A stretch of DNA of 64,000 bases from Chamaea fasciata. Taxonomy: Eukaryota > Chordata > Aves > Passeriformes > Sylviidae. How positions within the stretch are numbered: the stretch's first letter is position 1; each line of letters opens with the position of its first letter. Both the position numbers and the translations under genes were made by a program. A model generated the notes under the pieces. It made no database searches, was not told where the DNA came from, and saw only the letters and a list, made by a program, of their open reading frames with translations. Where the stretch lies: assembly GCA_029207755.1 (NCBI GenBank), contig JARCOQ010000025.1:4332820-4396819 (forward strand). The letters are read 5' to 3'. This document shows positions 1-13,136 of the stretch, piece by piece.

Positions 1-79
1 CATCCAGTTATTTCTCTGCTTCTACTACAATTTCATGTCTCCCATGATCTCTTGGCTGAGCATCTTATGTGAGAAGCTT

Positions 80-232
80 CCAGGCTGCCCCAGCCCTGGA
101 AGTGTCCAAGGCCAGGCTGGGCAGGGCTTGGAGCACCCTGGGATAGTGGAAGGTGTCCCTGCCCATGGCAGGGAGTGGAACAAGATGAGCTTTAAAGTCT
201 CTTCCAACCCAAAATGTGACATGACTCTATGG
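80..232 (+). mobile_element. CR1 LINE 3' fragment
   Basis: CR1 3'UTR core (GGAAGTGTCCAAGGCCAGGC) and tail CTTCCAACCC; the ends are worn. Confidence 0.9.
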
Positions 233-842
233 GTTCCTCCTGGAATTCGTGCCCTTTGTGCTGCTGGAAGTCTCAGAGAAGGCATTTGGGAAGAAGTGTC
301 TGTTTAGAAGAAACAGCCTTCGAGGAAAAATGTTGCTTTTGATGAATCCTCATTTATTTCTGAAATCTTTGTGGGTTTGGAAGCAACATGGGTGAGTACA
401 GCTGCTGTTCATAAAATCTTGGCACTTCAGAGAGGTGTCAGGTCACTGAGAAAGGGACCCACAGAGCATCAAACAGTTTTCAGAGATCCTGTAAACATAT
501 AACGAGATGGGATGAGCTTAACAAGTTTTATTTTCTTCAGAGACGCTTATTTTAATGCGTGTGTGCATTTCATTCAAGATTTCCTTGTAACGCTAAGTCT
601 TTACATGAGAAAAGATGTATCACAAGCAACCCTCCCCCCTGCCTGTCCTGGGGGTGCTTTGATGTGAGTGTGAGGAAGAGTTATAAACACCTCAAATTAA
701 ACACTCAGAGTGGAAGACGGTGTCTGTTTTACCTGAAAGAATATTTAGCTCCTGCACTTTTACATTTGCAGGAAGCAGAACGTTGTTAACTTGTGTAAAC
801 TTGCCTGAGAGCTGTTCTCAGGGCTAAAGTGAATGGAAAGAG

Positions 843-1250
843 ATCACAGAATCCCAGACTGCTTTGGGTGGGAAGGGACCTTACAGCTCATCCAGTCCAA
901 CCCCTGCCATGGACTGGGACACCTTCCACTGTCCCAGGGTGCTCCAAGCCCTGTCCAGCCTGGCCTTGGACACTTCCAGAGATCCAGAGGCAGCCACGGC
1001 TTCCCTGGGCACCCTGTGCCAGGGCCTCCCCACGCTCACAGGGAAGAATTCCTTCCCAATATCCCATCTCTCCCTGTCCTCTGGCAGTGGGAAGCCATTC
1101 CCTGTGTCCTGTCCCTCCATCCCTTGTCCCCAGTCCCTCTCCAGCTCTCCTGGAGCCCCTTTAGGCACTGGAAGGGGCTCTGAGGTCAGCCTGGAGCCTT
1201 CTCCTCTCCAGGTGAGCACCCCCAGCTCTCCCAGCCTGGCTCCATAGGAG
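843..1250 (-). mobile_element. CR1 LINE 3' fragment, about 400 bp
   Basis: Starts with the inverted tail TCACAGAATCCCAGACTG and extends to the CAGCTCTCCCAGCCTGGC region; well preserved. Confidence 0.95.
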
Positions 1251-2065
1251 ATGTTCAACCTTTATGACTCAGCTGGAGGAAGCTCACCCATGTTTGGCTG
1301 AGTAGAAGTTAATGAAGAGATTGGAAGGGAGGATCACAATGCAAATTCTCTTCTTGTTCCTTACAGAAAATGGAAGAGCTGTTAGAGGAGTTGAAGGCGT
1401 GTGTTGCCTTTGGGGGTTTGTGCAGCACCACTGTGGGGTTGTGTGTGTGGAGGAGCCATTTCCAGAAAAAACCCGAAGCTCACTTATGGGTCATGAATAA
1501 ATGGGTCAGACAAACAAGTTCATTACTGATTTGCTGTAGGACTCAGTCTCCTGTAAATATTTTCTTAACTGTCTCTGCCTCATGGCTTCACAGCTGAGTC
1601 GATACCACATAGGGAAAGCGGCTTGGGTCGGAAAATCGATGGGAACACGATGCAATTCCAGCAGCCTGCACTCCAGCCCGAGCGGGGACACAACCACTCA
1701 GCTCTGCTGGATTGCTGGAGTGATCTGCACTAATCCTTCCTTTCTCTTTTGCTGGGTTCTGTACTGCACAGGAGAAAGAAACCCTTTGACTCTAAATGAA
1801 AACATCTCAAAAGCCGGAGCTGACTAAAAGCAAAATTTCTGGTGGTGGTTCAAGTGCTACTAACAGACAGAACATAATTGTAGTGGCAGTGACATATAGA
1901 CAGAGCTCTGAGAAAAACCTCACATTCTGCTTCAGACTCCGCACAGATTTGGCCTGACAGTTGTTTGAAGAGATAACAACAACCACCATTTCTTTCTGGA
2001 ATGCACAGGCTGGCAGGCTTATTTATTTAATGTATATTTTTATTAGTGGCTCTAAAGTAAAGAGA

Positions 2066-2279
2066 GTAGGTTTAGATTAGATGTTAGGGTGAAATTCTCT
2101 CTGAGAGTGGTGAGACCCTGGCACAGGGTGCCCAGAGCAGCTGTGGCTGCCCCTGGATCCCTGGAAGTGTCCGAGGCCAGGCTGAACATTGGGGCTTGGA
2201 GCAGCCTGGGATAGTGGAAGGTGTCCCTGCCCATGGCAGGGGTGGAATCCAATCCAAACTCTTCTATGATTCTGTGATT
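2066..2279 (+). mobile_element. CR1 LINE 3' fragment
   Basis: Ends in the typical CTTCTATGATTCTGTGATTA tail. Confidence 0.95.
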
Positions 2280-3000
2280 AATTATCAGCTATTCATTGGC
2301 AGAGAGGATCAAATGAGAGTGTATATACTATTTAAAATTTAGGGGAACTATGGATTTTGGGAGTCAGCACTCAGACATTTATCCTGTGAGAGGATGAATA
2401 TTTTTAAGAAATTTTGCTTAGGAGCTGCAAAGTTTTTCCCCAGGATTGAGTTTTTTGCACTTGGCTGAGCCAGACTTGGGTTGAAGTTCTCCTTGAAATC
2501 CATTGTTTGTCAGAGTTTGCTGGTGGTGGATTTTGTTTGAGGTCTCTCTCCTTGGACAGAAGCTGCTCTGATGGATTTTTAGAAGGAGAGCACCTGCTCT
2601 GGTGTACCTTTCACATTCATCTCCCTGACAGAGGCCTTTAAAGAGCCAGCAAAAAACATCCCTCCCCTGTGCTAGGGTTGGTTATTTTTGCCTGGTTCTG
2701 TGCTGCCAACACTGTGCCGGCATTAATCTTTCAAACAGCCACAGTCTGACGGGGGGATCCTGTTCTGGGGGATGCCAGCACTGCCAGAGAAGCTCAGCAG
2801 CTCAAGGACTCACTCCCCCAACGCCAACATGAAATGGGAGGAGGAGGGGAGGTCTTCTTCTGGGGGAGGTCTGCATGTTCCTCCTGTTGCTGGGACCACA
2901 ATCCCAGATTCCCTGAGAATCCTTCAGCATCACTCCTCGCCTTGCTGCAGCGGGTTTGGAAGGAGAGAGGAGCATCAGCTCTGGCCTGGATGACTCCTCC

Positions 3001-3444
3001 TGATGCCTTGGGAATGCTGACCTGGAACAGAGAATGGACAGAGCTAGAGAACAAAGTAGGGATTTATTGAAAGACCTTTAGGGTACACCTCGGGCAGGAC
3101 AAGAGCCTGGCCAGGGCTACACCCAAGGTGGACCCAAAATGATCACAAAAATGGACAACCAGTCACGAGGTCTTACACTTTTAGAAGTTTTGGTCCATTT
3201 GCATATTGGGGTTTAATTGTTCAATTACAGCTTCAGGTTGTGAAGTCTCATTGTTCCTCCCTTCAGCCCACCCTTGTTTGTGCTTTCGGGTCTGGAAGTT
3301 GTCCTTGGCCTTCAGCAGGAAAAGGATTTGTTTTGTCTCCCGGCTCTGTGCAGAGAGCTGATTAACACTTTATATGAGGCTCAGAAACGCACCCCTAGGC
3401 AGCACAGAATCTGAAAAATACGAAAGCTAAAACTTCAGGCCTCA
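3001..3444 (-). mobile_element. Solo LTR (endogenous retrovirus), copy 1
   Basis: The minus strand begins TGAGGCCTGAAGTTTTAGC and ends CATTCCCAAGGCATCA, giving TG...CA termini. An AATAAA followed by CCTACTTTGTTCTCTAGC marks the usual LTR poly(A) region. It matches the LTR at 12,031-12,479 along its length in opposite orientation. No internal retroviral genes adjoin it, and no clean target duplication is visible. Confidence 0.85.
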
Positions 3445-4776
3445 TGCCCTGCTCTGATGGATGAAACAGGCCTGGTGCTTCCCCTCCTTGCTCCCCAGTG
3501 CTCTCCCAGCCCAGTGCGACAGGAGCTGTGCCTGTCCCGGCCTCACAGGGGCACAGCCCAGGCTGGCACAATGGGAATCATCCGCCTGCAGGACCCTGCT
3601 TTGCCCATGACCTCTGGCAGTTGGCAGCTGCTTAAGGGATTTTCCATCTGCAGGGGATGCGCATTAAAATCTGATCCTTTTTGCCCTGTTAGTGGGCAGA
3701 TGACACACGTGATCACAGCACGATTCTTCCTCCTTTCAGGACTGAATCCTCGTGTGCAGCAGCACTTGGGGCCACAGCTGTGGGATCAGGTTGTGCTTGT
3801 CCTCCAGGGATGCTTCCATGGCCCTGAACAGCAAATTCATGTACACAACACCGCAGGAACTGTGGCCAGTGGGCCAAAGATTCTCCCACACAAGTGTCTG
3901 CTTTTTTCAGAGTGCCCCCAAACATTCCAGGGTGCCCCTTGACCTCCTGCTGGAGAACAGACCACACGAGAGAGCTTGCTGCTCTCAGGGAATGTTGCTT
4001 TGTTGCTTCAGTCTTGTGGAGGGGGTGGGACGAGCACTTTGGCATTTGAGTTGCTGGGATATAATTTTTTAAGGGTGAAATTAGGCTTTTCATGAAACAC
4101 CTTTTCCTGCTCTTCGGTCTGAACATGGTCTTTTTCTATGAACGCTCTGCTTAAAGCTTCCTTCTCAGGCACTGGTTTTGCTGGGAGTTTTTAAGAAGAC
4201 TCTTGTGGAAAGGCAACAAAAATATTAACTAGCAAAATGTCACCAAGCTGTGGAATTGAGGTAATAAAAGGTAATTTGGCAGAGTTAGAAATTACTGTGC
4301 GATAACAGGAATTACCTGGCTGCTTTAAAGTTCATCCCGGATTTGTCCAGGCTCTGCCACCAGGACAGGCTTTACCATAAATCAGCCAATTTCTTCAAAC
4401 ATTTCTGTCCTGTAAAAGTTTTTCCAGCTACCTGTGCTTTACCATAAATCAGCGAACATGAGAGAGGCCACACTTTGAGGAGAGCCCCAGATTGCCCCCC
4501 AGTCATTCAAGATTTAATTTCCTTAGGTTGAATTCCAACTTTGAAAAAGAATCCCATCTGCAGGATTCTCCCTGGCCAGCCTTTCTGTGTGTTTCCAAGC
4601 ACTTAGGAATCGCTGTAAAACATGGCTCTCTGTTCCTAGCACTGTTGCAGGGCAGTAATTAAAACCAGGACTGTTATTCACTCTTTACATACCAACGCCT
4701 GGAAGCGTGAGCTCTGTGGGTCTGTGTTCTGTGGGAAATGGACTGGGTTGGTTTGGCTTGGAGTTTTGGCTGGATT

Positions 4777-4868
4777 ACTATTATTATTATAAAATTTTCA
4801 TTTTTATTTTGTTTTTGTTATTATTTGTTACTGTTATTATTTGCTATTGTTTATTATTGTTACTGCTA
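4777..4868. repeat. AT-rich (TTA)n-like low-complexity tract
   Basis: Irregular TTA/TTG triplets and T-runs over about 90 bp. Confidence 0.85.
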
Positions 4869-6349
4869 CTGGCATTTCTTTAGGGACAGAAAAATGCATT
4901 TAGTGACTACAGCAGATTTAAATGAACAAAAAATGCACTTTGTCCCCAGAAGTGACAGCTGAAGGTAAGATTTATTCACAGTCATTGCAGGAGGGATGTT
5001 GAAGGCACACCCCTACCCTAATTCCATTTATATCTGGATGAACCTGTTGTCCATGAACTTGTCTGCCTGAGGCACTGCTTGCTTCCAAAGCTTTTCTGGC
5101 AGCAACATCCACAAGTTCTCCACTATCTCTGCAAAGTACCTGTGCATGTTCTGAGCTGCTCTCAGTGAGTGTCCCCGGGTTTCAGCAGTGTCAGGGCTCT
5201 TGAGCAGCACTCCCATCCCCACCTCATCCATCACCTTCACCACTCTGAAAACCTTCCCCGTGCCCTGCCCCACCTCCCTCCCCAGCCCAAGGAGCCACAG
5301 TCTCACCAGGCAGCTTTTTCATCACTTTAATCTCTTTCCACGCCCTGCTGTGAGCCTTTCCTCACTCCCCTGTGCCCTTCCAGAGCCTGGAGCTGCACAT
5401 AGACTCGGTGGGTGGATGCAGAGGTGCCCCAAGGTTTTTGTGCAGGTGATTTCTGAGCCTCACATATTTCCTGGTTCGTTTGCAAGCAGTGATGCTATCC
5501 AATGAAACCATTTTTATGTGCACAGCATCAAGCCATCTGTTGCACTAAACGTTCATTAAAGACCCCAAGGAATCCCTTCTCCATGTGAAGAAATCCTTTT
5601 TCATGCTGCAGGAGTATTCCAGCTCCTTGGTGCCTGCTTGCAAGTCCCTACCAGCTGATCGCTCCAGCTGCTGTGCTGTCCTCTGTTCTTGTCACGGGGC
5701 AATTGTAATTTCAAAATGTTATTTTAATTCAGAAGGAGAATGTGCTTGGAGAGGCCTCCCCTCTGTGGGGACACCCAGGTGTGTTTAACCTGATCAAGAG
5801 AAACAGACCTGGACACCAGGCTCACACCCATTCAGTGTGAAATGTCTCTTTTCTGGACTGGGTTTTATTCGTGGAAGAGAGAAGTGCTATTGCTTTGTGA
5901 GGCTGATCCCTCGTTTTTCTGGTGGTTTAAACTCAGCAGATGCTGAAAAAGCCTTTCTGCTTTCACAGGAGCGAGGTCAGACCTGGCTGCAGTTTTTCTT
6001 TAGGCGTGTGAGTCCTGCCCCAGCCTGGACAAAAGTCCAGCCTACCAAGCACCTCTCACCTGGCTCAGAGAAGCTGGGTCTGTCTCTTTTGGAGGGAGCC
6101 CAATTTTTAGGGCGGTCATCACTAGTGAAACCACCTTTCTCTCACCAAGGGTCAGAATATCAGAGTTATGGAAGTTGTCCTGGCATTTGTAAACGTTCTC
6201 TCACTCAGTGTGGGTCTGACCAGGTTCCTGCACTCAGCTCTCATCCTTGCACCACTACCTGGGCAGGTACAAGGGATGCAGGAGGGAGTCCTGGCGATGA
6301 AATTAGGAATGTAAACTTCACATCAGTCTTGGAAGGAGATGCACTTGAC

Positions 6350-6486
6350 AATTTGCCCCATCCCTGAAAGTGTCCAAGACCAGGTTGGACAGGGCTTGGA
6401 ACAACCTGGTCTAGTGGAAGGTATGGAACAAGATGAGATTTAAGGTCCTTTCCAACCCAGACCATTCCATGATTTTATGATTCTGT
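6350..6486 (+). mobile_element. CR1 LINE 3' fragment
   Basis: Short copy ending CCATTCCATGATTTTATGATT, with a deletion in the middle (CCTGCCCATGGCAGGG block missing). Confidence 0.9.
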
Positions 6487-7458
6487 TGGAGGTGGGACAT
6501 TTTAAAGTAGCTGAAAAAAGGTGCCCAGTTGGAGGGACCCTGCCCTGACACCAGGGATTGAAAGGATGGACTTGCCCTTCATCATCTCTCTGTCCAGTAT
6601 CTGCTTATCTTTATTGACAAATCTTATTGAGGCTTTGGGGAAGATTGAAAAGAATTACAGATAATCACTTTTAAAGCCAAGCTCTAGAAGTATTTAATAT
6701 CATACTCATCTTCCAGGACCTGAGCTCTGTATTGTATAACAATAGAGATAATGAAAGTGTAAAACACTGGGGCTCCCTGCCAAGGTTACAACTTGTTTTT
6801 ACTACTAAAAAAGGCAGTAAACTGGGAGGGCACATCCACCAGTAAATTGCTTTGCAGTTTCCCTGATTCTTACACTTGTTTTCTACACTTCCTCTGGGCT
6901 CTGCTGGAGGCAGAACTCCAGGCCAGAACTACCTGGCTGAACCAGTGAGGGAGTGCTTAGTGTGTGTTCAGTTGTTTTGCAGGAAAAGGCAAAGTTCTGC
7001 CTGTGAGAATTATTCTGAGTCGAAAACTGAATGAAAACGAAGCCTTTCAGTTTTGCTGTGAGGAAAACTAGGCATGGAGTGAGCCCCTGGTAGGGCTGTC
7101 ACACTCATACACCAGGTTTTCATTTCACTATCACAGATGTTGTCTCATCTTCACCGTGATTTCCACCTCTGCATTGCTGGGTAAAGAGTCTGCAAAATAA
7201 AATCCCTCCGTTTTCAGCAGTGAAGTGAAGCTCTCAAGCAACTCACTTTTATGTATGCTGGACTTCCTTGCCCTGTGAGCTGGCATGGGACCACAAGGAC
7301 TGGGGGAGACTGGGGAGCAGGAAGCTTTCAGGAGAAATAGTGGAACAGCTGGAGCAGAGATGTGGGATTCCTCAGAGATGGGGTGAAGTGGTGAGGGGCC
7401 AGGTGAGGTGGGGAGGAGGCACAAGGAACCAGCACTAACCCCCTGCACACATCTGCAG

Positions 7459-7520
7459 AAATTACGGTGTTTTCAATGCAATAATAGTGTTTTCAATGGA
7501 ATTATAGTGTTTTCAATGGG
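7459..7520. repeat. Three 20-bp tandem units (GTGTTTTCAATG core)
   Basis: The GTGTTTTCAATG core starts near 7,467, 7,487 and 7,507, exactly 20 bp apart. Confidence 0.85.
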
Positions 7521-8253
7521 CTTGTAGGAAAAGGGAGAATTTTGGGATAAGGAAAATAGCTTTCTGTGGTTTTTGCCAAACCATTGTAGTGGATCGAGCT
7601 TTGCAAAAAGCAACAGCTTTGCATTTTGGGGACACTTTGACACTCACCTCCCAGGGGTGTCCTGAAGAGCCTTCGTGGCAATGCCACCAGACCTGCAATA
7701 CTGTGACATGAAAATCCACCTGTGAAAATCAACCAGCCCCCAATGCAGGTTTAAGACATGCAGCTGCAGCATGAATTGAAAGTGCTCTTTGCATGCACAG
7801 AGGGAATCCAAACCAATTTGGGTTTGAGGAAAGCAGGGTTTACTCCAGGACACAATTCAGCGTTTGCAGATCATTGGACAGCTCACTCTCGTACAGATCA
7901 TGCCTTTTTATGGGGACATTCCAGCTCCAAAGAAAGCAAATTCTTCTCAAACACATTGTCTTAGTTAAACTTTTAATATGTTTTGATATTGCCAGCAGCA
8001 GCTTTATATAATGCAGTCGTGTAGCAAACAAAACTCACTCTGTGCTCTTGAGGAATGGAAGCCCATGGATGGAGGGGATGGATTGGCATTGTGGGATTTG
8101 CAGTGGTTCATGCCTGGAATCAATGGGTTAATGACCTTCCACCACTGCCTTGGGACTGGGAAGTACAGAATGTTCTGGAAGCAGGGGGAGAGGGTGAGGT
8201 TTTGGCCAGTTCACCTTGAGCCCAGGTTATGGACGGCAGGAAAAGCCCCACTC

Positions 8254-8430
8254 AGACCAAACCAGTTACTGACGGGGGTTCTGATACCCAAACCAGTTAG
8301 TGACTGGGGTTCTGATCCCCAAACCAGTTACTAATTGAGGTTCTGATCCCCAAACCAGTTCAGACTGGGCTTCTAATCCCCAAACCAGTTACAGACTGGG
8401 GTTCTGATCCCCAAAGCAGTTACTGCTTCT
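8254..8430. repeat. Minisatellite, about 31-bp unit, 5-6 copies
   Basis: Units of the form AAACCAGTTACTGACTGGGG followed by TTCTGATCCCC, repeated with small changes. Copies at the left edge differ by single bases; the last is partial. Confidence 0.9.
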
Positions 8431-11400
8431 AACCTGGAGATCGATACTATTCCCTCTTTCCTAAGAACAATGCACAGGACACGCACTTCCCAAACATCAA
8501 GAAGATAAGGCTGGAGCCGTCATTGCCATAAAAAGGAGTTTGGATGGTGCCACTGATCCATGTTTCTGGAGGCTCTCCCTTATCTCCGTGTCCCTGAGCT
8601 CTGGGAGCCTGGCAGAGCCGTGGGTGACACCACAGGGACATGCAGCTCCTCGTGGGGAGCATCCATGCCTGGCTCCTGCCTGTCTGCCCATGATCAGCTA
8701 AAAGCTTGGCTCTGCAGGAGCTGCTGCCGTGCTGCTGTGACTTGGCACCCTTCTCCTTGGTGTGCTGGGATTCCCTGGAAGCACAGAACCACCTTATGCC
8801 CTGAAACTGTTCTTCATAATTGTCTCAGTTTGGAAAGACAGGGAAAAGCCAGAGCTTCTGTCAGCTTCCCTTGGAATGGAGAAGGTAAAAGCCTCACCCC
8901 TCTGAATTATAATTTTGAAATTAAAGGGCTTTCAGGCAAAGATATGGGAATAGGGATAACAGTTCTTTACTAGGAATATTAAAAATAAAAATGTGGTAGT
9001 ATAAAAAAGCAAGCAAACAAACAAGAAAACACTGACAGAGTCAGAATGTGACCTGACATCCTGTTGGTCAGGGTGTTGGGAGCAGTCCAGTCAAGTCCTC
9101 CTGGAGTGACAGATGTGGTTCTGTTGGAGCAGAGATGATCCTGTAGAAGGGTGGAGTTTTCCTCTGAAGGTCCAGTGGTGCTGAGATGGGTCTGGTCTCC
9201 CTCTGGGAATCCAGTGCAAACAGGCTGCCCTGGTGTTCTGAATCCCAGGTTTTATCCAGGTAGGAATACTTGGCCCCTCCCACTGGGTGGAGCATCTCCC
9301 AATGTGATTATGTAATTCTATCAGCCATACAGTGAGCCTCAATGGCCCATGAACAGCAGATATCCCCTGGAGAGAGGATGGGTCATGGAAGAGATAAAGA
9401 AAAACACCTCCCAACCGGTTTTTACAGTTGGAATAGAATACACACTGCTGGTTACATCTTGTATTGCAACCCAAGACAATAATGCACCAAGGGACAGTTG
9501 GTATTTTGGGTTGTCCTCTTCATACTGTTCTTTTCAGGAAAGCAAAGACAATTTTATGTTGCATTTGTCACTCCACAAGCCTTTCCAAAATCCGGGTCAT
9601 TCCAAATTCAAGCTGTCACATGGGTAAAGTAATTCTGCTTGGGAATTAGGCTGGGAATTTTAAGTGTTACTACATTAAGAGCAGAACTCACACTTGGGAA
9701 TCTTGGGTAATACATATGCTTTATGTTTTCCTGTAAAGAACAACTGCTGAGGAGTTCTGGAAGTCCAGGGGAACTTACAGGATATTTAAAGAATGCCTGT
9801 CTTATTGTTTGAGTCTAATACTGATTTTATACCTGCAGCTCTTTTGTGGAACCTGAGTCATTTTACAGCATCGTGGTCAGTGGGAGAAGTTGTGTTGTGC
9901 GTGTGCTTTTCCTCTTCCCATCCTGGATTTTCTGTTTTCACAGGGCCTGTCTGTTCCTCTGCCACTTGAGCACAGCACAGTGTCCTTTGGGACTGGGACC
10001 AGGCTTTGGGACAGCTCTGCTAACGAGGAAGGGGCATCCACTCCCTGAAGGTTGCATGGGATGCAGGGGAATATGGAGATGTTGAAATTACCATCCATAA
10101 TCTTGGCTGTAAGGCATCAAACAAATCATCACCTGTGTTTGTATATCTTATCTCCTAAGTTCTTAAGGGCTTTGTCCAGGTAAACCAGAAGGAAAGAGGG
10201 ATCTAGGAGTTGTCCTCAAGGTGGTGGAAAAATCTGTAACTTGTCTGAAGCCCAGGGCAGGCAGGGCATGGAAAGACTACCCGGTGCTGCAGTGGAAGGG
10301 AACTGTTCATCTCTATTTTTAAATTACTCCCTTTCTTTTAGAATTCTGTTCAACACTGTGATGCCTCTGGATGTCCAAGCAGTTGAATTATTAGCTCTTA
10401 GAGCATTGATGAGAGACAGCAAACCAAGCTAGAGCATGGCTGGCAAAGGAAATATTTGTGTAAGAGGTGACTGACAGCAACTTGTCCCTGTCTGCTAAGT
10501 TTCTTCTGTGACTTCTGTGTCAAAAGTGAGTTCTTCAAAACCTCCAGCTCCCTCAATTTTTTAACCTGCTTGCTGGGAACAAGAAAATGTCTCTTTCCCA
10601 GCATTCTCCTTTTCACATTGGCCTTGTTGCAAGCAAGAGCTGAGTGAAAAGGAGAAAAACCCAAACCAGAACAACAAAAAATCCCCCAACACAACCTTCA
10701 TTCCAGAGTCCAATTTGCAATGAGAATCTTTGAGTCTATTTTTGTCCAATTCCATTTGGACAAAATTCAAGAATTTGATTTTTCCCATTGCTTTACTTTG
10801 TACTCTGGTTGACTCGGAAAGCACGGGCTGAAACCAATGCTGAACCACAAAATTCAATTAAAACACAGGGAGTAAGCAGGGAGGAGAAATCAATGGGTGG
10901 ATTAGTCTATCAGCTGCTGTTCCCATGATCTTCTTATCTTATCCTGCACTACGAGAAGAACTGTTGGGAAGTGGAGTCGTTCTAAAATCAGCTCAGGCTG
11001 CTGTGTCCTCTCAGCGCAGAGCAGAAAATTGGATCAATAGCCTGAGCCTATTCCTCTTTGCTTTCCTTCTAAACAGCTGGACTGCCAAATCCAGCCAGAG
11101 AATGGAGGCTAATCTGGGGTTTAATCCTCTGCTCTCCCACTATGAAGTTAAACAACAGAGCCTGAGACAAGCAGAAAGCAGTACAGATTCCAAGCCAGGC
11201 TGCTTAGGGTTTACATGTATTTATAATTTTTAAATATTTTTAAACATATTTTGTCTGCTGTTTTTGCATCTAACAACTATGTCAGACATTTGGAACAGAA
11301 ATGTTTATCAATCCTTGAATTACCTTGAAAACCTAAGGCAGGAGGGAAATGTTTTAAAATAACAATATTTAATTTTTAATTTGTTCCTACTTCTATCATA

Positions 11401-12030
11401 TACTTCACTTTTTCTGTAGAACATTATAGCAGCACTTCTGAAGTTTTACATCAAAAGTCCTTTGGAGGGAAAGAGAACAGAAAGGAAAAAACACATTTTT
11501 TGACCTTGTATGATCTGTCTCAAAAACTGCCAGTTATGACCTTTTCCAATCTTAATGATTCTCTGATTGGTACCTGGACCTCTATTTAAATAGAAAAAGG
11601 CAAAGAGCAAATAATACTCTTCTTTATTTTTTCTCTTTTACTCACTAGCAATATTAGATCGGTTTGCTGGTGGAAAACTGTGTAAGCCTGGATGGGGAGT
11701 CCTGACTCATGGAATGGCTGGAAAACAGGAGGGGAGAGGGGTTGGTGGTGGTTTCCTTCAGATAAATTCACTGCAAGGGATCTGCACCGTGCTGCACAGC
11801 AACCCCACCACGTGTCTCTGGGGATGAACAAACTGGAACATTTCACTGCGGGAAAGGCAGTCCAGCACATGCATCCATGCACCTGGAATTATTGGAACAC
11901 CCAGTTTGGGGTCACACAGGGCCAGTTCTGACCCCTCAGTCCCTGCTCAGAACTTGGTCTCCTTGAAAATCCAGTATTTCTGGCTGGGTTTAGGTGGCAG
12001 ATAACAATGTTTTGGTGTTGATGTGGGAGG
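8431..12030. other. Intergenic sequence; no gene or recognised repeat
   Basis: Unique-looking DNA of about 3.6 kb with no CR1, notable as a gap in the repeat field. A segment at 11,990-12,030 is echoed at 12,611-12,660 (AGGTGGCAG...TTTGGTG(T/C)TGATGTGGGAG). Confidence 0.55.
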
Positions 12031-12479
12031 TGATGACTTAAGTTTTAGCTTTCATATTTTTGAGATTCTGTGCTGCCTAGGAGCGTAGTTCTGAGCTTCA
12101 CAATAAGTACTAGTAAAATCTTTTCACAGAGTAGGTAGACAAAACAAATTCTTTTCCTGCTGAAGACCAAGGACAACAAGTACAAGCTTCAGGCCCAAAA
12201 ACACAAACAATGGTGGGCTGAAGGAAGGGACAAGAAGGATGAGACCTCACAGCTCCGCGGTTGGACAATTAAACCCCAATTTGCAAATGGACCAAAACTT
12301 CTAAAAGTGTGAGACCTCAGGACAGGTCCATTTTGTGACCATTTTGGGTCCACCTTGGGTGTAGCCCTGGTCAGGCCCTGTCCTGCCCAAGGTGTATTCT
12401 AAAGGCCTTTCAATAAATACCTACTTTATTCTCTAGCTCTGTCCAAGCTCTGTTCCAGGTCAGCCTTCCCAAGGTATCA
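12031..12479 (+). mobile_element. Solo LTR (endogenous retrovirus), copy 2
   Basis: Starts TGATGACTTAAGTTTTAGC and ends CCTTCCCAAGGTATCA; AATAAATACC near 12,410. Same family as the LTR at 3,001-3,444. It lies immediately left of a CR1 3' tail (12,493-12,549). No internal region. Confidence 0.85.
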
Positions 12480-12492
12480 GTGGAGTGATGGA

Positions 12493-12549
12493 AATGCAAT
12501 GGGATGGGCTTTCAGGTCCCTTCCAACCCAAACCATTCCATGGCTCCTC
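12493..12549 (+). mobile_element. CR1 LINE tail only
   Basis: About 55 bp of 3' tail (GGTCCCTTCCAACCCAAACC) starting 14 bp after the solo LTR. Confidence 0.85.
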
Positions 12550-12726
12550 CAGCCATGGCTCTGGCAGAACATTTATCATGGAGGAAGGAGCAAGTTTGGA
12601 ATGTGCTGTTCAGGTGGCAGGCACAAGCTTTTGGTGCTGATGTGGGAGTTGATATTTGGGGTGCAGGATGACCTGCAGTCTTGTGTAGGGATGGTCTGCA
12701 TTCACAGTCTGCTGTGTCCTCAGAGG

Positions 12727-12765
12727 GAATCATGAAGGTTGGAAGGACCTTACAGATCATCCTGT
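12727..12765 (-). mobile_element. Old CR1 LINE tail fragment
   Basis: AATCATGAAGGTTGGAAGGA then CCTTACAGATCATCC; a different, older CR1 type than its neighbours. Confidence 0.7.
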
Positions 12766-13136
12766 TCTGCCTTGTAAGACAGTGGAATGAAGAGATAATT
12801 GGTGCCCCTGGAAAGTGGCTGCTTATGTTGGTGATTAAAGCCAAGGGGTGCCGCTGGGAACTGTTCAGATCAGGAATTCCAGCCCTGCATTGATCTCTCA
12901 GGCTGTGCTCTCCTGCAGCCCAAATCTCACCTGCTCTAGTGGGAGCCATCCCTGCCCATGGGTGGAGCCACTCCAGGGTTCCGCCAGATGTTTCTCTGCT
13001 GGAACATTTCTCACTGTGGAAAGAGCAGCTGTTTGGGATGTGGTGCTACAGTTCCACCAGGAGAAGCCAAAAACAGTGTCCCAGCAAACTTCAGCTACAG
13101 ACTGGGTGTTGGAAATAAGCCTTATCATCAAATCAC
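12766..13136. repeat. Local duplication, copy A
   Basis: Matches 14,952-15,555 closely from TTGTAA(G/A)ACAGTGGAATGAAG through GCCTTATCATCA. Both copies run directly into a minus-oriented CR1. Copy A lacks about 245 bp present in copy B. Confidence 0.85.

Larger units (their letters stand above)
233..3000. other. Intergenic sequence with two CR1 copies; no gene seen
   Basis: Outside the annotated CR1s (843-1,250 and 2,066-2,279) the sequence is unique-looking and AT-moderate. Short open frames are no longer than chance predicts and none resembles a known protein. Confidence 0.6.
3445..8253. other. Intergenic sequence; no gene seen
   Basis: Besides one CR1 and the small tandem repeats listed, an 18-base direct repeat (GCTTTACCATAAATCAGC) occurs at 4,369 and 4,436. 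The longest open frame (about 5,840-6,365) runs into CR1 sequence and resembles nothing known. Confidence 0.6.

Noticed and set aside
864..1258. Apparent proteins in CR1 copies (such as GHLPLSQGAPSPVQPGLGHFQG)
   Set aside because: The same peptides recur wherever the CR1 3'UTR occurs. This part of the element is non-coding.
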